DNA of 64,000 nt. Origin: Castanea sativa. Taxonomy: Eukaryota > Streptophyta > Magnoliopsida > Fagales > Fagaceae. Shown piece by piece: positions 21,001 to 32,393 of the stretch. Each line of letters begins with the position of its first letter. Within the stretch, counting starts at the first letter, position 1. Under the pieces are notes generated by a model. It ran no database searches, was not told where the DNA came from, and saw only the letters and a program-made list of their open reading frames with translations. Both the position numbers and the translations under genes were made by a program. The stretch is taken from assembly GCF_040712315.1 (NCBI RefSeq), contig NC_134014.1:10510244-10574243 (forward strand). Direction: 5' to 3'.

Positions 21001-24000
21001 GCATTATTGACCTTATTTTGGCAGAAAAACAATCTAAGAGAGATGGTCCATTTTCTTTTCAAGAGTCTTCTAGCCAAGCCAGTTCCAGCCAGCAAGCTGA
21101 GATACCCTGTGGCCTGGGGGAAGGTCTCTTTCAAGAGCTGAGTGGTTTGCTGCAGAGATGTCTTTATCAGCAGGTTGTTTATGCTTTTTCATACTCCCCT
21201 TCTTAATGGTGATTTATTCTTTTCTTTTTCCCCTGAACCTGTTTCTTATTACTATCAGATGGTTGTGTACAGGCAAAAGTCAAAGAAGTGATGTATCATG
21301 GGCTTGTGAGGGTAATCTTAATGGACCCCTCAAGTGCGGGTGTCATCTTTGATTTTTTGTTGCCGCACTTCCTTCGTTATTTCAGGGAGGTAATTATTCA
21401 TTGGCTCATGTTATCTTTCTTTGATATACTTACTGGTTATCAGATTCAACTTTTATGGAAGGAAAGTGCAAATAATGTTACTCATGCATCTTTCATATCT
21501 GTTACTCTGCGTATGTAATTGAGTTCCACACTTAGCATTAAAAACAATGCTAGCAGGATGCCGAAGTTCAACTTGAAATTAGAAATTGTGTTAGAGTAGA
21601 GCGCGGCAAGGTCTTAATTGAAGAGCCTCTAGATTGTCTCCTATCTTGTGTCTCTTGGATTCTCATTCTTCAGTCACATGGCCAAACTGATAGAGTTTCT
21701 GATTCTTCATGGGCAAATTTGGGCTTCTCTCTTTCACAAGAGAATGAGGTATTGTAATCACTATCAAGCGTAACAAAACTGTTCACGTAAGCAATGATTA
21801 CAACTGAATTTAATGTTCATTATTTTAATGGAACTACTGCAGGTAGGAAGGAATTTGTCTGGTGAGTCATTCTCCAGTGCCTTCTTGAAGATTCGAAAGT
21901 TTCTAAGAAACCAAAATCTGGAAGGTATGTAGGGTTTCTACTTGATACAGTTTACAGCATGTCTTTTTCTGGACATAGCTTCTTGCAAGGATTTTAAAAC
22001 AGATCCATGGCTTCTTACTAGTTTCTATCGTTAAATGTCAGATCAGGCATTCTTGGTCAAGCTCAGGATGCAGGCTCTAAACCTCTTGAAGAAGAGAAAA
22101 GTACATGTGCTTTAATTTTATCAGGAATAATTGAAGTGTTGTTGAATGCTATTGCTACTGAGTTAGAGAAAGCAACAGATATAAAGAAGGTGGATCTTGA
22201 AAAGGAGATTACTGAGTTTGTTGACCTTCATGATTCATTGCATGAGGATACATGTACATCAAGAAAAAATAATGGCATCAGAAGAGGGAATCTACGAACT
22301 GCTACTCAAGATATACCCAACAATATAGATTCAGGCCACATTAAATTTACCCAAGGACGAATTCCATTTTTGGCAACTTCAAGCATCTATCAGCTATTGC
22401 AAACAGCACTAAAACTATACAATATTGATTGTTCTAACACTGTTGGAGCTTCCCAGAATCGTAGCCAGTTGTCCATGGGCAATTCATTAAAATGCTGCTC
22501 TAAGATTGTTTCTTTTGCCTTAAATGCCTTTCTTCGTCATTTAAAGTCTCTATCTGTTACTGGAAATGAAAATTCATTGAAGACTTTGATCTATGGGGAC
22601 ATTAAGATGCTTGGGCCACAATTGCTGAAATTGATTTTTTTGCTCAAGTCTGTGCCAAAGTTTGCGACAGATCAAAATAAAAAAGAAGCTAAGGGGGAAA
22701 AAATTGATGAAGATCGAAGGGAGAATCTCCATCTAGCCTTAATCTGCATCAAGGAACTGATAATGGTTAGTTTATGGAGCTCAAACCTGACTGGTTTGCT
22801 TGAAGAGATGGTGTCAGTTTCCCCTCTTGAGTGCCCTGGTTCAGATGATGATTGTGAAGCAGCCACTAGGATTGATGATCAACAGATAAGAAGCAAAGAA
22901 TTATTTATTAGGAAAATCTTGATGCCATTGTTCTCTGAATGTCTTGCACTTTCATATTTTGGTGAAGTTGAGGTAAATGCACTCTTACCTTCCTCTTTTC
23001 AATTATGCGTTGTTTTAATAAACTTTTACTGGTTTGCTGTCTTGCTAGTATGTCTATTTATAAGGAGCACAAATTCATTTAAAACTTTACATTGTTCTCA
23101 GATTATCTGTGATATGATATTGACGATTGGGAACAAATTGCCATGTAAGTGGAAGAACATTCATGGAGCTTGGGCTGTTTGTGTCGGCAAACGCAATCAC
23201 ATAATGAATTCCAAAGTAGTGAAAGGTATCGTTACAGTTGCTCTTTCATTGAGCTTGCCTCCAAATGATTTAATTGTGGCTCAAGACATGGCCTCAGAGC
23301 TGTTAAAAGTCACTGGATCAGAGACGATTGGCCCAATAGAGATGTCTGAATCATACCCTGTGATAAACCATTCAACTAGTGCTGCAATAAATTCTTGTAT
23401 ACTGCAATTGATTGAAGCAATTCTTGTTGATATGGATTGGGCCACAAAAAAACTGAAGATTTTCTCTTTGGTCACTCAAAGAAGCATTAACCTTAATAAA
23501 AGTGGAGAACATGCTCCTGGATTGGCATTTGAGGAAAATCTTTACACAAGGGCTGAGGCAGTGGTGAAAGTATTGTCTTTCTTTGTTCTGATGAGCCTCA
23601 AAGGTAGGTATGCAGTTTGAGCTGAAAAAGCAATCCAATCTTTTTTACTCTAAATTTATGCATTATGCTATCGTATGCAGAACCTCAAGCAGAGCATTTG
23701 CTAAGACTGGCTGCAAAGTTCTATAAACATCTAGCTCAGATGTCAAAGCTGAGGATTGCTCCTAAAGGTTGCAAGCAGCTTCTTCCTTGCCTCAAATTTG
23801 AGAAGCTTGTGGAACTAACTTGCAAACAGCTCACGGTTCCTCTGTATAACTTTGTGATGCTGGTGCAAAAGGTATGCCTCTGGATCCTTTGGAAAGTTCA
23901 TTTGCTGGTGACATTTGAAGATTTTGGTTCTTAATGGGTTCTATTCTACTTTCAGAAACAACAAGAAAATGCTATTAGTAAAGGGATCATCAAAAAAATT

Positions 24001-24390
24001 AAGAGGGAGAATAGATGCATACCGGACCTGATCTTTCAGATAGAAGATTATGAAAAGTATCTCATCCAGCTTAGCAAGGTGAGCAAAGTCAACTTATTGA
24101 GGCATGCTAAACGTAGCACTTCTCGGGATTTCAAAATTGTAGACCCGGACGAAATGACCAGGGAAGAAGATGCGCCAAACCATAATGATCCCACTGCAGT
24201 TGAAAACGAATCATGTGAGGATTCTGAAGACAATGAAGGAAATGGATCAGAGAAGATATTATCACCCAACTCTTGTAGTCCTTTGGCTGCAAAGGATTCT
24301 GGCTCTGATGGTGAAGATGGTGATGCTCTTCCCAATGCCAAAAGGGTGAAGAGGGGGAGAGTAGTGCAGGACTCTGATGATGAAACATAG
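18020..24390 (+). CDS. Fanconi anemia group I protein homologue (FANCI)
   Basis: Thirteen exons: 18020-19032, 19773-19854, 19969-20160, 20230-20294, 20373-20532, 20928-21173, 21273-21389, 21557-21748, 21843-21924, 22047-22972, 23102-23603, 23681-23871 and 23956-24390. All introns are GT-AG and the joined frame encodes 1400 residues, about the family size. The start ACCATGG fits a strong plant context. Diagnostic stretches include LVLRKAMF (residues 509-516), whose Lys513 corresponds by my recollection to the monoubiquitinated lysine of human FANCI. A cluster [10 protein letters not shown] (551-560) follows at the place of the ATR-type SQ sites, then EPLDCLLSC. The product pairs with FANCD2 as a DNA clamp in interstrand crosslink repair. 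The C-terminus is acidic, ending with a basic patch and DSDDET. The first exon has a Ser/Leu-rich N-terminal part with strong C bias. The alignment to human FANCI is from memory. Confidence 0.93.
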
Positions 24391-24411
24391 AAGTTTTGAA
24401 CAAATTAAGCA

Positions 24412-24417
24412 AATAAA
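24412..24417 (+). terminator. Candidate poly(A) signal of FANCI
   Basis: AATAAA lies 22 bases after the FANCI stop codon in the right orientation, which is rather close for a plant 3' end. Confidence 0.35.
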
Positions 24418-25461
24418 TATCTTATGGAGGGAATTGAGAGAAGTTGTATATATTAAATTTGGTGCTTCTTATTGACATGATTTTAAGCTATGGCACAATT
24501 GTGAATGAGAAATGGTAAAAATGAAAAGTGGGGGAAAAAAAAGGGAATAGTGATTGGCTGACATTCCAGAGTCCGTGACTCTGCTTGTTCAGCAATTTGA
24601 TTTTGAAAAGAGTTTATCTTCGTTTATAATCCGTGTGCAATTTCCAGATGAGCAACTTGATATGTTTATAGCTGGAGAATTATTTTATGATTAACCATTT
24701 GACAACAAATTGGAAGCATCTAGCTCATCTTTTATAGTTAAAAAAAAAATGGTGGAAGTTAGAAGACAGCTCTTAGGCACCAAGTGTGAGATGAAGACAA
24801 GGATAAGGTGGTGCTTCAACCGAAATATTCGAGAACAATGAGTTGGTAGTGATATATGTACAGTTTAACCTCCTTTTGGTTTCCATAACCAAAACAATTT
24901 CAAATTTTATTATAATAATAAATAAACAATTTCTTATTTTAAAAATGCAGTAGGAAAGTGATGTTTTCAAACCATTATCATATGCTGGACAGCAAGACAT
25001 GGAAGGTAAAAGCGTATCTGATAATTGAAAAATGTTATGCAGTTCTTTTTCATTTTGAAAACATGTGGGGGCTTTTATTGGGATCCTTCAATGAAAATAG
25101 TTTTTAATTTTCATTTCAATCCATTAGTGTCTGCTTTCACATGAATGTCTTTAACATTTTAAATTTGTTTGTAAATACTTTATGTATTACTAATAGGCGA
25201 CGCAAGGGGTGCCACGTCTATTTTTTGAAATTTTCTATTAATTTTCTTTTACATTTAGTAATAAATCTAAAAATTACACAAAAACGTATTTACCAGTCTC
25301 TAAGAAAATTTCCTAGCTCTGCTACTTATTTTACTGTAATATAATGTTAAAACACTTAATAGGCTAATAATATGCCACATTTTTTTTAATGCCTCTAGCC
25401 TCTACATTGATGTGTTATATCATATCTTAAACAATCTCTACCGCTACCAATGTGGACTAAG

Positions 25462-25604
25462 TTATCTTTTAAAATTAGATTATTATTAATTGCAAATATA
25501 ACGACATCACATAATTATTGAAAAATTTGCAAAGTTATCTTTCAAAATTAGGTTATTATTAATTGCAAAAATAGTGACATCACATAATTATTGAAAAATT
25601 TGCT
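25462..25604 (+). repeat. Tandem duplication of a unit of about 72 bp
   Basis: Two adjacent units share AGTTATCTTTYAAAATTAG, TTATTATTAATTGCAAA, GACATCACATAATTATTGAA and AAATTTGC. They differ at a few positions only. Confidence 0.85.
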
Positions 25605-25913
25605 AACTCTCTTGTCGCTATTATTGCAATTAAGAAAAAAAAAAAAAATTTTGTATCTTAAATTTAACCAAATAAAAAAAAAGTTTCTTAAATTTAATTA
25701 TCTATTTTATGATTGTATCTTAATAATTAAATCTCATCATATTATATATTTAAATTTTGTCTTCTCCTTTTAACTTTTTGATTTTTTTTTTTACCAAATA
25801 ATAAATTGGAATCATTATTAAAAAGAAGAAGTTATATCTACTAGTAATGCTATATAGTTTTTTTTTTATAGTAAATACATGTAATTGGTGTAATAGTCAG
25901 TAGTGAATCTAGG

Positions 25914-25921
25914 TATAAATA
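25914..25921 (+). promoter_or_regulatory. Candidate TATA box of the dynein light chain gene
   Basis: TATAAATA lies 293 bases upstream of the ATG. With a GA-rich leader this is a possible position, but the motif is common in such AT-rich DNA. Confidence 0.3.
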
Positions 25922-26141
25922 ATGATACTCTAATCATGACAATCATTATTATAAACAAATTATAAATTATAAATCAGATTTAAGATTACACGGTAGGTCT
26001 CTGCGTTTTCTTGGTGTCTCACATTTAATACCAAACCCCACACACACCCACACAGAGAGTGAAAGAGCTTAAGCTCGTAGCAAAGTAGCAGCGTTTTACT
26101 TCTCTCTCGTTTTAGTCTAGTTGTCAACAAAAAATCACAGA

Positions 26142-26163
26142 GTGAGAGAGAGAGAGAGAGAGA
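26142..26163 (+). repeat. (GA)n microsatellite in the dynein light chain 5' leader
   Basis: A run of GA dinucleotides about 50 bases before the start codon, followed by an A-rich run up to the ATG. Confidence 0.9.
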
Positions 26164-26213
26164 GCTAAAAAACACAGAGTCAGTGTAGAAAGAAAGAGAG
26201 AAAAAAAAAAAAA

Positions 26214-27857
26214 ATGAGCGAAGACGCTAAGAGAAGCATCCAAGGAGCACTGGCGATGAAACCACTTAGCTCCGATGGCCGGAAACCCTCGTCGGCGGCG
26301 GATGCAGCCACCCCTCCCACCGGCAAGCGCGTCATCATCAAGAGCGCCGACATGCTCCCCGAAATGCAGAAGGAGGCCATTGACACCGCCATCTCCGTTA
26401 GCCTCTCTTTCTCTCTCACTTTATAATAATAATAAAAAAATCTTTTTTTTTTTTTTTGTGTTGGGTTTGTGATTTTTACTTAGTTTTTATATCTGGGTCT
26501 GTGTGTTTTTTTTGGGTGGGAAATGGAAGTTTTGGTATGTGAGAATGTATTTTTGTTGTTGGTTTTGGATTAGGCATTTGAGAAGCACAGTGTGGAGAAA
26601 GACGTTGCAGAGCATATAAAGAAAGAGTTTGATAAAAAGCATGGCTCCACTTGGCACTGTATCGTCGGCAGAAACTTTGGTAACAACACTTCCCAGTCCA
26701 TATTGCACAACCTTTCCTTTCTGGGTTTTTTTTTGGGGTGGGTTTCAGATTTAGATTTAATGGTATATGGGTTTTTTTTTTTTTGGAAATTGGAGTTTCT
26801 GTATTGGTTTTAGTTATTTATTTTTGGGCATTTTGTGTTGTGAGAGATGGTATGGGATAGATCTAGTTTTAAAGTTATTGATTGGATACTAGGAATGTGG
26901 TTAATGGTTTTATATTTAGTGGTTGAGTTTTAAGTTGGACTTTAATTTTTTGACTTATTTGTGGGGCTCTGGGTGGATTGGTGTTATTTATTTACTTTCT
27001 TTTTATGGTTTTTAGTAATTAAGGCAAGAAGTTAATGCAGTTGCAGCTCTGTATCTTTGTGTTTCTCTGTGTACTCAATAAGTAAGGGTAATGCTGAGCT
27101 GACTGTTTGCACTTTGTTTGAGAACATAAAAGAATGCTTAATAGTTGTAGTTCAATGGTTCATTTAGGTTAAACTATAGTTGAAGCCTGAAACCTATTTA
27201 ATCTTCAGTTTACGTCATTGTTAGGCATTATCCCAATTCATTGGCTGGACTTTGCTGTTGCTGTAGTTTGGACAAAATTAAAGTATGAGGGAAAGTGAGT
27301 TTGGATCTTGATGTGGTTCATGAATGTGCGTCGTTCCTTTTTCTCTGCTCTGTGATATGGAAACCTTAAATGTTGACGACACATGATTAAGTAAAGTAAA
27401 TCCAATATACAAATGATGTTTGGAAGGTCCTTGATGTTGAGTGGCTTCACTTCATAGTTTTTGCTCTGACATAATGGTCATCTCATTTCATGAAGGGAGA
27501 AGTAAATGAGAGATCTGTAACAATTGGGGGTTAGTATTAGAGATAAGGAATGCAGCCATGGTGTTAAGGTATTTGGAAGGGCTTTCAAGTAATCTCTAGT
27601 TAGAGATTTCAGGTTCAAGCCTCTTAGGTTGAAATAGAAAGTAATTTAGTTTTCTTTATTTCTTATGTGTCCCAAAATGCATGTCCTTTGTTGTGGATAC
27701 ATTGTGACTTGACCGAATTGTTTCAATTTTAGGTCATGTGATCAATTAAAATTTTTAGTGCATTGAGTGTGAATGATTCAAGGTATCTGGCATTATGAAC
27801 AATTGTTTCAATTTTAGGTCATGTGATCAATTATGAACAGATAGGTTGATGTTCAGG

Positions 27858-27898
<41 letters not shown>

Positions 27899-30892
27899 GG
27901 GATTTTTAATTGGCTCCATCAACCATCTTTCTTAAATTAGAATTGTATGCCCATTGAGTTTTTAGAAGTTAGAGGAATGGAAGACCATGAGAAAAAGGCA
28001 TCTTTTACATTATACTCTAGATTAAGCAAAACTCATGCCATATTACTTTATTGGAAAAACTAAAACATGCTAGATAGTAGTATAGGTTGATCCTTATTTT
28101 AACTTATGTCAATTGGCTATGACTCTTTATAAACCTATTAAATTGGCAAACATAGCTGTTCTTAATTCATTTGGTGCAATAGATACTCTTAAGCATGTTA
28201 GTGGATATACAGATTTCTTTATGAGATCTATTTAATCTCATATCTGTATGGTTTCAGCTTGGATTGGTTGGGTTGGATTATTCACAAGGCAAGCCCAGCC
28301 CAGCCCTGCCTTGATAGGTTCCGTAGTCTCTATAAGGTAACATCTGGATATTATGTTTTCCCTCCAGCTGGCTTAAGCTATGATATCTACACTTTTTAAA
28401 GACATGTATATTTCTGACCTTGCATTGCAATTTGCTTAGGCATGATGAAGAGTGATATGCCGGGTGCTGGTAGTGAGTAGTTGTGTAGGTCATAATGAAT
28501 AAAAAATACTATGAAAGGAGAGTTTGCATGGAGCTCAGGCCCAGACAAAAAATAAAAAAACCATACATCAATCTAAACAATAATTTTCTGCGGTACATGG
28601 AAAGTGTTAGAATTGGTAGCTTAAGCATTCCTAACAGACTAAGCTTTTGGGAGAATGGATAGTTTAACATGATATCAGAGCAGGAGATCTTGAGTTTGAC
28701 CTTGGCTTAAAGTGATACTTGACCATTAACATGTTAAATTTAACTTGACCTTGACTTTACTCTACCTCCCATTTAACATGTTAAAAATTCCACATGTTGG
28801 GCCCCACTTATTAAGGGGGGGCTTTGGAACACATGTGAGGAGGAGTGTTAGAATTATAGTTAAGTGATTAAATTCATCATTTTCTAACAATTTAAGCTTC
28901 TTGGAGAATTGGTAATTTAATAGAAGGGTTCAACACTTTCTATCCCCCAAAAGATAAAAAGGTCACGCGGACATTTGAAACTTGGTTCTGGGGTGCTTAA
29001 TGTGGATTGTGTGGTTGGAATGAAATGGTCGATCCTTTGAGGACAAAGGGAAGACGTTGGATGAGTTAAAGCTTTTATGCCATCGTAGTCTTTTTGAGTG
29101 GTCTCGGTGTTGGAGTTTCACTGATTGCTCCTCTCTCTGAGTTTTTGTCCTCCCTTAGCTTAGTTTCCTGATTTCTCTCTGTTTGTTGTGTTGTTTGTTC
29201 CTTTTTCTGCTTGCTGTTCATCGTCATGAACTTCTTGTATTCCTCTTTTTTCTATCTTTTATAAAAATTTCCTGTTTATCTATCAAAAAAAAGATAAAAA
29301 GGTCACCATCTCCAGCTTGTATATGAGTGAAGTTCAAAATACAAATTGGGTTTGGGACTGATAGGCTTACTGCGGCTCATCCAGAATACAGTTGGCACCC
29401 GGCACATGTGCCCTATGCTGTGGCTTTTGGGAAGTCCAGATAACCTGTAGTTTATGTCTGGCTTGTTCTAGAATTTACATTGAGATAAATCTCAAACCTT
29501 GTTTCTTTAACACAGAGCAAGGATTAAAATTCAGTAGTTCCAGTTTTGTATAAGCATAAATTTTGGTATCCATTGAAAAAATCTAATTGATGGGATACAT
29601 CTCAAATATTGATTTATCATTTTTTTTACCATCCCAAGCCCTTATATCTTAAATACACATAAAATCTAAGGTTTTAATTTAAAGTGACACTTGGCCATTA
29701 AATATGATTGATGATTTGATCATTTAGATTATTCAGTTTCCTAATTAACTCATAAAAAATTTGGTGTCTATCACTGCTCATCTTCTATGCCATAACATAT
29801 AGAAACCACAAGCAATATGTTAATTTTACTTAGGTGCTTTTAAAGACTATGGTGGCATCATGACTAATCTTGGGAACATAATTTATCTGGGTCAGGGTTG
29901 GCTACTTTATGCCATTTAACCAATATTTTGTTTGAATCATATAATCTTTGATCAGGTTCCCCAGGATGTCCTCTTAAATGGGGTCATGTCTGGTTATGAA
30001 TGTTCATCTGAGGTCCAGATTGTTTGGGTCTACTTGGGCAGACTTTCATATTTACTTGCTTATTGCCAATTTGGCATCTGGTTTGAGCAAGCAAGAAGAT
30101 TGGTCTAATTGGGGAACCAATAAGATATTCTTTAGTCTTCATTCTACTACTCAATTTGGAGTAGACTAACCACCACTGGCTGGGGTGACCCCAATCCCTT
30201 TTACATTAAAAAAGAAATTTTTTTATTTTTAATTTATTTATTGGAAAAATACTTCTTTGGTTTCTGCTAGGCTGTCAGCTTGTCATGTCTCCTTCAGGAG
30301 TTTGAGACATCTTGCTTGTTCGAAATTGCCTTGCAATTTTCCAGCGGTCCTTGATGGGCAATTCTGTTACAAGGGCTGACATAGTTGCTTCATATTTATT
30401 TGCATACTAAATTTTTGGCTACAGTTAATAGGATAGCTGCAATATAATTTTCAATGTTCTGCTGTTGATGTGTGGGATGCCATAAATTATAAGAAAATGC
30501 TTTGATTTATTGTCCTGAGCGACGATGGCATTCCAGCTCCAGACAGTTATGGACTTCCAAAAGCACCCACTTCTATATCTGCTTGCCCTTATAAACTCCT
30601 ATATAAATTCACCTGCATCTATTTATTCTTAATGTTTCATGACAATGTTGTTTTTCATAGTAGATCAAGATGGTTAAACAAGTAACTATAAAATGTAACT
30701 TTACTGTGTTACCTTGGTGATATTCCATTGGATATATGTCAAAGCTCTAACTACAGATTCTTATTATAAAATTAACTCATGTTAACAAATTTATTTGTTT
30801 TCTGTGCAGGTTCTTATGTGACTCATGAAACAAACCACTTTGTTTATTTCTATTTGGATCAGAAAGCTGTTTTGCTATTCAAATCTGGTTGA
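26214..30892 (+). CDS. Dynein light chain, LC8 type
   Basis: Three exons: 26214-26396, 26574-26679 and 30810-30892, GT-AG introns, 123 residues. The C-terminal 80 residues are a full LC8 domain: [50 protein letters not shown] and the ending LLFKSG. In animals LC8 is a dimeric hub that binds short linear motifs in dynein intermediate chain and many other partners. Flowering plants lack cytoplasmic dynein heavy chains, so the plant proteins are thought to work as general dimerisation hubs, for instance at nuclear pores. About 40 extra residues precede the domain (Ser, Ala, Pro-rich, with [18 protein letters not shown]). Intron 2 is 4.1 kb and contains transposon insertions. Confidence 0.95.
27859..27893 (+). 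repeat. (GA)n microsatellite
   Basis: An uninterrupted GA run of about 34 bases inside intron 2 of the dynein light chain gene. Confidence 0.95.
28605..28922 (+). mobile_element. TRIM (miniature LTR retrotransposon)
   Basis: The 5' terminal repeat (28605-28669) runs from TGTTAGAATTGGTAGC to AGTTTAACA. The 3' repeat (28846-28922) runs from TGTTAGAATTATAG to GGTAATTTAATA. Directly after the 5' repeat is TGATATCAGAGCAG, close to the TGGTATCAGAGC primer-binding site complementary to initiator methionine tRNA. A purine run GTGAGGAGGAG precedes the 3' repeat. Flanks GAAAG and GAAGG fit a 5-bp target duplication with one change. The 318-bp element has no coding capacity, as expected for a TRIM. Confidence 0.8.
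28949..29306 (+). mobile_element. 5'-truncated LINE insertion
   Basis: The segment 28967-29288 ends in TTTATCTATC plus an A run. It is flanked by an 18-bp duplication AAAAGATAAAAAGGTCAC at 28949-28966 and 29289-29306, the signature of target-primed reverse transcription. Only the non-coding 3' end is present. The duplication is identical on both sides. Confidence 0.8.
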
Positions 30893-31353
30893 CTATCATC
30901 GTGATGTTGACAAAGGTGGTGATGATAACAATGAAGAGTTTGTGATTAAGACATTATAATTAGAATCTGTATGTATTAACTGAAATCACTAGCATGCAAA
31001 CCTTTTCAGGACATTCTTGTGCTTAACTTGTATATCTAATATCACCTGAATTGGCTTTGAACTTTCAATATCAGCTGTGGTGTATCAAGCTTTTTGCCTT
31101 TTAATTCCCATGCTTTATTTGACTGGATTGGGGAATTTGGTGTTCCCGGGAAGCTAAATGGCTCCCAAGTGCCTTATGTAGAACTTGAAGTGAGTACGTT
31201 GGGTCTGAAAGCATATTTATGTCATCTGTTCTAGTCCAATTTAGAGTTAATTCAAATTTGGTTATAAATGGCTTGACTTGTATCCATTTTTGCTGGTCAG
31301 GGCTGTGGCAAATTATTGAGTAAGCTATGAACTTCAACCTTTTTCACAATTTA

Positions 31354-31557
31354 TGTCTGTTTGGCTAGCTTCTTTCTTGCTAACTTATTTTACTATTTAA
31401 TTTATTTTTGCTACTATTTATGAGTCTCACTTTACTTTTTAGTATTATTCATAAGTCTCACTGTACTATTTCAACTAACATTTATCTTTATCTATAGTAC
31501 TTTCAGTAAAAAAAATTTCAGTTTCAGCAAAATAAGTGGATCTCAAACGTACCCTTT
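31354..31557. mobile_element. MITE-like element of the TTTCAGCAAAATAAG family
   Basis: It starts near GTCTGTTTGGCTAGC and ends with CAGTTTCAGCAAAATAAGTG and ATCTCAAACGTACCC. It contains TATAGTACTTTCAGTAAA, also seen inverted in the copy at 16912-17122. Ends are approximate. Confidence 0.55.
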
Positions 31558-32211
31558 GTTTAGGTGAAAAATTATAATCAGAGTAGCACGCTTTCAAGAG
31601 ATTATCACTAACATCATCTTTATTATACACTAATCACGCAAGTCACATGTATTATAAACTTTATGAAATTTTGTATTATTAGACTTTACTGAAAATAGTG
31701 AGGCCTGCCTAGAAGGGTATATGGATGAAAGCTTTTGAGGTCACATTGCAGGCTGCAAAATTTCTAGTTAGCTTGTTTGGCTTTGGTATTCCCAGATTTA
31801 CCTGATATTTAGACGTGTAGTTCTAGTTCTACCTATAGCACTGGATTGTGTCCAATGTCATAAGATGGCTTGTGGCTATGGCTATTCAATCTTTTGGTCA
31901 TAAGAATGCTTTTCGGTCCTGTGGTTTTGTTGCCAGAGCTATTGGAAAGAATCTTCTGTCTTGAAATCTTTAAACGTACCCACAGGACCCCAAAAAAAGA
32001 AAAAGGAAAAAAAGAGGTTTGGTCCAGTTTGAAATTCAACTGAGCTGTTGAATTAGAATTACTATAAATCATGTGGTGAGCCGTCTAGTCCCACCCACCC
32101 CATGGTGAACGGTGTCCGCAAAGGTTATGATAATTGCTATTTATGGAAATGAGAGAGAAAACGCACATCTCTAAAGGGATTGCTGGAAATTGTACACAAA
32201 TATATGTATTC

Positions 32212-32393
32212 AAGTATATATAATATAACTGTGTGCCCTAGGTGCGGTGGTCACTCCACAAGTATAAGTGTTTGTGGGGTGTGGGGGGCAAGGGTCGGGA
32301 TTCAAGTCTCCAAGAGGGAACTTCACACACATATACACTTATTAGATTAGGTTAAAGTAAATTATATAAGAAAAAAAGTATATATAATATAAC
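32212..32393 (+). mobile_element. tRNA-derived SINE with 18-bp target duplication
   Basis: The element 32230-32375 has a pol III A-box-like TAGGTGCGGTGGT and a B-box-like GGATTCAAGTCTCC about 50 bases further on. It ends in an A-rich tail (AAGAAAAAA). It is flanked by the identical 18-bp sequence AAGTATATATAATATAAC at 32212-32229 and 32376-32393. Its body differs from the SINE at 10452-10578, so it is probably another family. Confidence 0.85.

Larger units (their letters stand above)
24391..26213. other. Spacer between FANCI and the dynein light chain gene
   Basis: The first part is the FANCI 3' untranslated region with an AATAAA signal at 24412-24417. The rest is AT-rich and holds a tandem duplication at about 25462-25604. 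Near the end are a TATAAATA at 25914-25921 and a (GA)n run at 26142-26163, which belong to the next gene. No other gene is seen. Confidence 0.5.
26680..30809. other. Long intron 2 of the dynein light chain gene
   Basis: No second gene is seen inside. It holds a direct repeat of TTGTTTCAATTTTAGGTCAT near 27718 and 27803, a (GA)n run at 27859-27893, a TRIM at 28605-28922 and a LINE tail at 28967-29288. The remaining parts, including 29310-30800, look like ordinary T-rich plant intron. Confidence 0.6.

Noticed and set aside
22136..23620. A 494-codon open frame that could be taken as a separate gene
   Set aside because: It is FANCI exons 10 and 11 joined by an intron that happens to be open. The splice sites and continuing FANCI similarity on both sides show it is part of that gene.
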